Part shown: piece after piece, positions 60,225 to 64,000 of the stretch
Layout of the letters: each line of letters starts with the position of its first letter
How positions within the stretch are numbered: the first letter of the stretch is position 1
Assembly: GCF_002742445.1 (NCBI RefSeq)
Contig: NZ_NJNQ01000004.1
Span: 186,001 to 250,000 of the forward strand
Length of the DNA: 64,000 nucleotides
From: Bifidobacterium sp. N4G05
GTDB lineage: Bacteria; Actinomycetota; Actinomycetes; Actinomycetales; Bifidobacteriaceae
Direction: 5' to 3'
Translations under genes and position numbers: made by a program
Notes under the pieces: generated by a model
The model's input: only the letters and a program-made list of their open reading frames with translations
The model's database searches: none
What the model was told of the DNA's origin: nothing

Positions 60225-60287
60225 CAAAGACCTCCGAAAGAATCCAAAAGAACATGTTCTTGAACACCGTTTACTTTACGCAATCGG

Positions 60288-61277
60288 CTAGATGTGCAAC
60301 ATGATTTTCCCGAAAACGTCACCATTCACGATTTTGGAAAACGCAAGGCGCGCATCATCGATCGCATATGCGGAGTCGATGACCGGATGCAGATCGGCAT
60401 GTTCCACGAATTTCAACAGGCGTGCGAAATCCTCGCGAGAACCCATGGTATTGCCTTGCACACGAATATCTTGGAAGAAGATTCTCGTAAGTTCGGCGCC
60501 AGGCTGATCGCCCGTGGTCGCGCCGCAGATGGCGATGGTGCCTCCCGGACGCACGGATTTGACGGAATGGCTCCAAGTGGACGCTCCGACGGATTCGATG
60601 ACGGCATCCACCTTGCGAGGCAGTCGCGCACCCGATTCGAACACCGCGTCTGCGCCGATTTCCAATGCACGATTGCGCTTGTCTTCACTACGTGAGGTAA
60701 CAAACACTTCCAATCCAGCCGCATGGGCAAGCTGAATCGCAGCGGTCGACACGCCTCCGCCGGCACCTTGAACAAGCACCGTATCTCCCGGCTTCACATT
60801 CGCCGAGGTGAACAGCAAAGAATATGCGGTAAGCCAGCTGGTACCCAATGCTGCAGCCTCATCGAAGTTGAGATTCTCAGGCTTGGCGAACACGTTGGCG
60901 CTGGGGACCCGCGTGCATTCGGCCATGGTTCCCGCATATCGTTCGGAAAGAATCGAACGACGCTCCCCCGGCATGACTCCGGCCCCATCGGTGCCGATGA
61001 ACGTGTACAGCACCACTTCGGAGCCGGCCTTAAGCCCCTTTCGCACGGGAATGTCTTCTTGCAGCACGCCAGCCGCATCAGTGCCGAGGATCATCGGCGT
61101 CTGCTCGTCGGCAAGCCCCACACCTTGCAGACTCCACACGTCATGATGGTTCACACTCGCTGATTTCACACGAATGGTGGACCAGAATGGCTTGGTTTCA
61201 GGTTCGGGCATATCGCCCACTTCGAGCATGGACAGCGGATCATCATGATTCGTTCCGTTGGCATATACGGCTTTCAT
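60288..61277 (-). CDS. MDR-superfamily oxidoreductase (quinone-oxidoreductase-like)
   Basis: 329 residues from ATG 61277 (AAAGGAG upstream). GroES-like N-terminal half (SVNHHDVWSLQGVG), then a Rossmann half with VLVQGAGGGVSTAAIQLAHA, the NAD(P)H loop, and a TSRSEDKRNRALEIGAD segment whose Ser/Arg suggest NADPH. There is no four-cysteine structural zinc site, and the usual GHE is GTDAAG, so catalytic zinc is doubtful. The family reduces quinones, enals or alcohols. Substrate unknown. Confidence 0.85.
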   Translation of the reverse strand: MKAVYANGTNHDDPLSMLEVGDMPEPETKPFWSTIRVKSASVNHHDVWSLQGVGLADEQTPMILGTDAAGVLQEDIPVRKGLKAGSEVVLYTFIGTDGAGVMPGERRSILSERYAGTMAECTRVPSANVFAKPENLNFDEAAALGTSWLTAYSLLFTSANVKPGDTVLVQGAGGGVSTAAIQLAHAAGLEVFVTSRSEDKRNRALEIGADAVFESGARLPRKVDAVIESVGASTWSHSVKSVRPGGTIAICGATTGDQPGAELTRIFFQDIRVQGNTMGSREDFARLLKFVEHADLHPVIDSAYAIDDARLAFSKIVNGDVFGKIMLHI

Positions 61278-61448
61278 GTTCGCGCTCCTTTGCGAATGAC
61301 GGCTTTTCACGATTGCAAACACCTCCATTGTGCCTCAAGTTGAGAAGACTTTGCGCTCCTTTGCCCGCAAACACCCTCGTCGGGGCATACAGTGGGATAA
61401 GATTTCGCACTTGGTTGCACTGATCGTAGGGAAGGGTGATTGCGCACG

Positions 61449-63365
61449 ATGACCGCTGGCATTTTGAGTTCGATTCACACTCCTGCGGATGTACATGCCC
61501 TTTCAGCTCAACAATTACGCGACTTATGCTTTGAAATCCGCACCGCGCTGCTTGATTACGGCAGGAAGCATGGCGGGCATATAGGCTCGAATCTTGGCGT
61601 GGTGGAACTCACCGTGGCATTGCATCGCGTGTTCGACTCACCTCACGACCGTTTTATTTTCGACGTGTCGCACCAAAGCTACGTGCACAAGATGCTTACC
61701 GGACGTGCCGAAGCATATCTCGACAAATCCCGATTCGGCGAGGTGACCGGTTTCACCAATCCGTTGGAAAGCGAGCATGATTCGTTTGTACTTGGTCATA
61801 CCGGCACTTCGATTTCACTCGCGTGCGGTCTCGCCAAGACTCGCGATATGCAACGCACTGCAACAGGCGAAAGCGCTATCGGCAATGTCGTCGCCATTAT
61901 CGGAGACGGTTCCTTGAGTTCAGCAATCGCTTTCGAGGGACTGAACAACGCGGCTGAGCAGGGCGGCAATCTCATCATCATCGTCAACGACAATGAAATG
62001 TCGATCGCTGAGGATTTCGGTGGCATGTACGGCCAGCTTGCCAAATTACGTGCGTCAGATGGCACGGCGGAACTGAACCTGTTCAAGGCATTCGGCTTGG
62101 ATTACCGCTATGTGGAGCAGGGCAATGATATTGACACGCTGGTGGAGGTGTTGAACGAGGTCAAAGGCATCGACCACCCGATCGTAGTGCATATTCACAC
62201 CACCAAAGGCCTGGGCTTCGACGATGGCGAGGAGTCCGACAACGGTTCGGACGGCTGCAATCAGACCAATCCTCAACCTCATGCGGGCAAATGCGAGGCC
62301 AATCATTGGCAAGATCCGGAGGCCTCGCTCGGCAAACCGCTCGACGCACGTAAATACTATGGCGAAATGGCCATGGCATCGTTGGAGCGCCGTTTCAGCG
62401 GCGAGCCGGGATTGGTGGTCATCTCCCCCGCAACCCCTGGATCGAACGGCATCACACGAGATTTTCGCGAGCGTGCGGGCGCACATTATGTTGATACCGG
62501 CATTACGGAAGAGCATGCGGCCGCGTTCGCCGCGGGCATCGCCAAAGCAAGCGGCCGCCCCGTGCTTGCGACTTCCGCCACGTTCTTCCAGCGTACCTTC
62601 GACCAACTGCAACAAGAGTTGGCGCTGAACCATGTTCCCGCCACACTGCTGATTTTCGGTGCGGGAATTTCCGGTGCCGACAACACGCATTCAGGCACAT
62701 TCGATATGACGATGTTCGCCAATGTTCCTGACGTGACCTGTTTGGCTCCCGCAAGCGGCGAACAGATGCTTGACATGCTGGCTTGGGCTACCGGCCCGTC
62801 CGACCATGGCGTGGTAGCGATTCGTATGCCTGGCGAGCAGATTCTCTCACTCGAACGTGCCGCCGATATGGCATTCGACCCGTTGCAGCGTGCCGAAGAG
62901 CATAATCCGGCCGTCAATATTACCGGGGAATGTCCATTCTCCCGCTATCAGATTGTTCAGCCCGGCAAAGATGTTGCGATTCTCGGACTCGGCAACACCA
63001 TGCCGTTGGCTGCGAAAGTCACGTCGGCGCTTGCTGAAGATGATGAGACGCATGCTGCGATCACTGCGACGCTTGTTGACGCATTGCAGTATTCCACGAT
63101 GGATGCCGAATTGCTGACGATGCTTGCCGATGGGCATCGTTTGGTCGTTACGTTGGAGGATGGCCAGTTGGAAGGCGGATGGGGTGAGAAGGTCACCGCG
63201 TTCTACGCAAATTCCAATAATGCCAAAGCTTCTCACGTTCGTGTGCTGAATTTTGGTGCATCCAAAGAGTTCACCGATCGAGTGCCGCTTGACGAGCTTA
63301 ATGAACGTTACGGATTGACCGCGGCAACCATCGTCTCTCGAATTCACGGTATTCTCAACGAATAA
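61449..63365 (+). CDS. DXS-like thiamine-diphosphate enzyme
   Basis: 638 residues from ATG 61449; a TTG three codons before is possible. Overall layout of 1-deoxy-D-xylulose-5-phosphate synthase: GSNLGVVELTVALHRVFDSP, SHQSYVHKMLTGR, the ThDP loop GDGSLSSAIAFEGLNNA..NDNEMSI, and the second half VDTGITEEHAAAFAAG. Differences from typical DXS are GHIGSN for the usual HxGPN, GHTGTSIS for GHSSTSIS, and DVSHQ for DTGHQ. No other isoprenoid gene is nearby. It may be a DXS variant or a related transketolase with another donor or acceptor. Confidence 0.8.
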   Translation: MTAGILSSIHTPADVHALSAQQLRDLCFEIRTALLDYGRKHGGHIGSNLGVVELTVALHRVFDSPHDRFIFDVSHQSYVHKMLTGRAEAYLDKSRFGEVTGFTNPLESEHDSFVLGHTGTSISLACGLAKTRDMQRTATGESAIGNVVAIIGDGSLSSAIAFEGLNNAAEQGGNLIIIVNDNEMSIAEDFGGMYGQLAKLRASDGTAELNLFKAFGLDYRYVEQGNDIDTLVEVLNEVKGIDHPIVVHIHTTKGLGFDDGEESDNGSDGCNQTNPQPHAGKCEANHWQDPEASLGKPLDARKYYGEMAMASLERRFSGEPGLVVISPATPGSNGITRDFRERAGAHYVDTGITEEHAAAFAAGIAKASGRPVLATSATFFQRTFDQLQQELALNHVPATLLIFGAGISGADNTHSGTFDMTMFANVPDVTCLAPASGEQMLDMLAWATGPSDHGVVAIRMPGEQILSLERAADMAFDPLQRAEEHNPAVNITGECPFSRYQIVQPGKDVAILGLGNTMPLAAKVTSALAEDDETHAAITATLVDALQYSTMDAELLTMLADGHRLVVTLEDGQLEGGWGEKVTAFYANSNNAKASHVRVLNFGASKEFTDRVPLDELNERYGLTAATIVSRIHGILNE

Positions 63366-63382
63366 TTAATGTGTATCAACGA

Positions 63383-63427
63383 ATTGGCGGGAATGGTCGT
63401 TATATTCGCAAGACCATTCCCGCCAAT
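63383..63427. terminator. 16-bp bidirectional terminator
   Basis: ATTGGCGGGAATGGTC (63383-63398) pairs exactly with GACCATTCCCGCCAAT (63412-63427) with a 13-base loop, between converging genes. Confidence 0.9.
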
Positions 63428-63466
63428 CTGTAATCAGTCACGTAATCAGCAATCCGTAATCAGCAA

Positions 63467-64000
63467 TCACTGATCATTCTTGATGGCATCCAAAGCCGGA
63501 ATCTTCACAGCCTTATTGGCAGGGCCGAAACCTGCGACCACGCCAACGGCAATCGAAAACAGCATGGCCACCACAAAAAGCCACCATGGAATCACTGAGA
63601 TACGGCTCACATCGTCGCCGCCCATAATCGCTTTGCCGATATTCTCAATACTGAATCCACCCAAAGACGCCATATTGATGCCTATCGAGCCAATTGCGGA
63701 AATCAGGCAGGCGATCGCACCGCCAACTAGGCCGATCGCGCCAGCCTCGCAGAGGAACATCATGCGAATATCGCGCACATAACAGCCGAGAGCCTTCATA
63801 ATGCCGATTTCGCGAGTACGTTCCGATACCGACATGATCATGGTGTTGGCAATGCCAATCGCGGCAACGAAGAACGACACCGCGCCGATGCCGCCCAAAG
63901 CCAGCTGGATGCCCCGCGACTGCTTTTCGATTTCCTTACGCGTTTGCTCAAACGAGGAAGTCTGATAACCTGCACCCTTGATTTGCGCTTCAACGTCGGC
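63467..64000 (-). CDS. MacB/FtsX-like ABC transporter permease (3' part; N-terminal part beyond the window)
   Basis: The frame stays open to the window edge, so the gene begins to the right. The visible 177 residues hold one periplasmic-side segment and three membrane helices: IGAVSFFVAAIGIANTMIM, GAIGLVGGAIACLISAIGSI and VIPWWLFVVAMLFSIAVGVV. The coupling segment SERTREIGIMKALG and the end PANKAVKIPALDAIKND are typical of MacB/FtsX-family permeases, which with a LolD-like ATPase drive mechanical transport across or out of the membrane. The ATPase is not in the window. Confidence 0.9.
   Translation of the reverse strand, partial: ADVEAQIKGAGYQTSSFEQTRKEIEKQSRGIQLALGGIGAVSFFVAAIGIANTMIMSVSERTREIGIMKALGCYVRDIRMMFLCEAGAIGLVGGAIACLISAIGSIGINMASLGGFSIENIGKAIMGGDDVSRISVIPWWLFVVAMLFSIAVGVVAGFGPANKAVKIPALDAIKNDQ

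Noticed and set aside
63441-63468. Tandem 14-base repeat (CGTAATCAGCAATC twice)
   Set aside because: Only two short copies in AT-rich intergenic DNA at the end of a gene; no CRISPR-like spacing and no sign of function.

Overview
The window reads as chromosomal DNA of a Bifidobacterium. The evidence is a Pup-conjugation cluster (arc, dop, pup, pafA) in a GC-moderate genome, one large PurL polypeptide, an actinobacterial carA-carB-pyrF / gmk / rpoZ / metK / priA neighbourhood, EF-P with a proline-flanked lysine loop, and dense compact operons separated by long perfect terminator hairpins. The species cannot be fixed from sequence alone. There is no prophage, insertion sequence, CRISPR array or rRNA operon, and there is a single tRNA.

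Layout. 1-4.1 kb: end of a DUF58/von Willebrand A (Bat-like) membrane operon. 4.3-6.1 kb: a WXG100-like small protein translationally coupled to a lipase-like alpha/beta hydrolase. 6.2-7.6: purB. 7.8-10.2: a large flippase-like membrane protein with a degenerate kinase-like centre. 10.4-12: HU, then an unknown pair ending in a TIM-barrel-like protein. 12.1-18 (minus): pafA, pup, a divergent IMPase-like gene, dop, arc. 18-24.7: serB, fmt, a HAD phosphatase, priA, metK, rpoZ. 24.9-26.7: ilvD on the opposite strand, splitting rpoZ from gmk. 26.9-34.2 (minus): gmk, a PyrF homologue lacking catalytic residues, carB, carA, nusB, efp. 34.4-38.7 (minus): tuf, fusA, rpsG, rpsL. 38.7-39.5: a gene-free stretch holding the str-operon promoter and a candidate small RNA. 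39.5-43.4: BASS transporter, tRNA-His, threonine-aldolase-like enzyme, glycosyltransferase. 43.4-55.6: purT, purC, purL, (YolD-like and Y-family polymerase, SOS box), purF, purM, purD. 55.8-64: LTA-synthase-like protein, Fur-family regulator, purK, purE, zinc-independent MDR oxidoreductase, DXS-like enzyme, end of a MacB/FtsX-like permease.

How it works together. Nine genes of de novo purine synthesis (purF, D, T, L, M, K, E, C, B) lie in the window; purN and purH are not seen, and the first formyl transfer is by the formate-using PurT. A 20-base element with one mismatch lies 53-61 bases before both purC and purF and looks like a shared control site. carAB supply carbamoyl phosphate. The str genes, efp, nusB, fmt and tRNA-His serve translation.

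The items most worth a second look are: (1) the PyrF homologue with the catalytic Lys and Asp replaced; (2) the pupylation cluster with Pup ending in Glu, an ARC ATPase without the tyrosine tail that docks on a proteasome, and an IMPase-like protein with a broken metal site inside the cluster; (3) the structured metK leader with mutually exclusive helices; (4) a candidate small RNA exposing an anti-Shine-Dalgarno loop; (5) an SOS-boxed Y-family polymerase cassette inside the purine cluster; (6) the WXG100/hydrolase pair.
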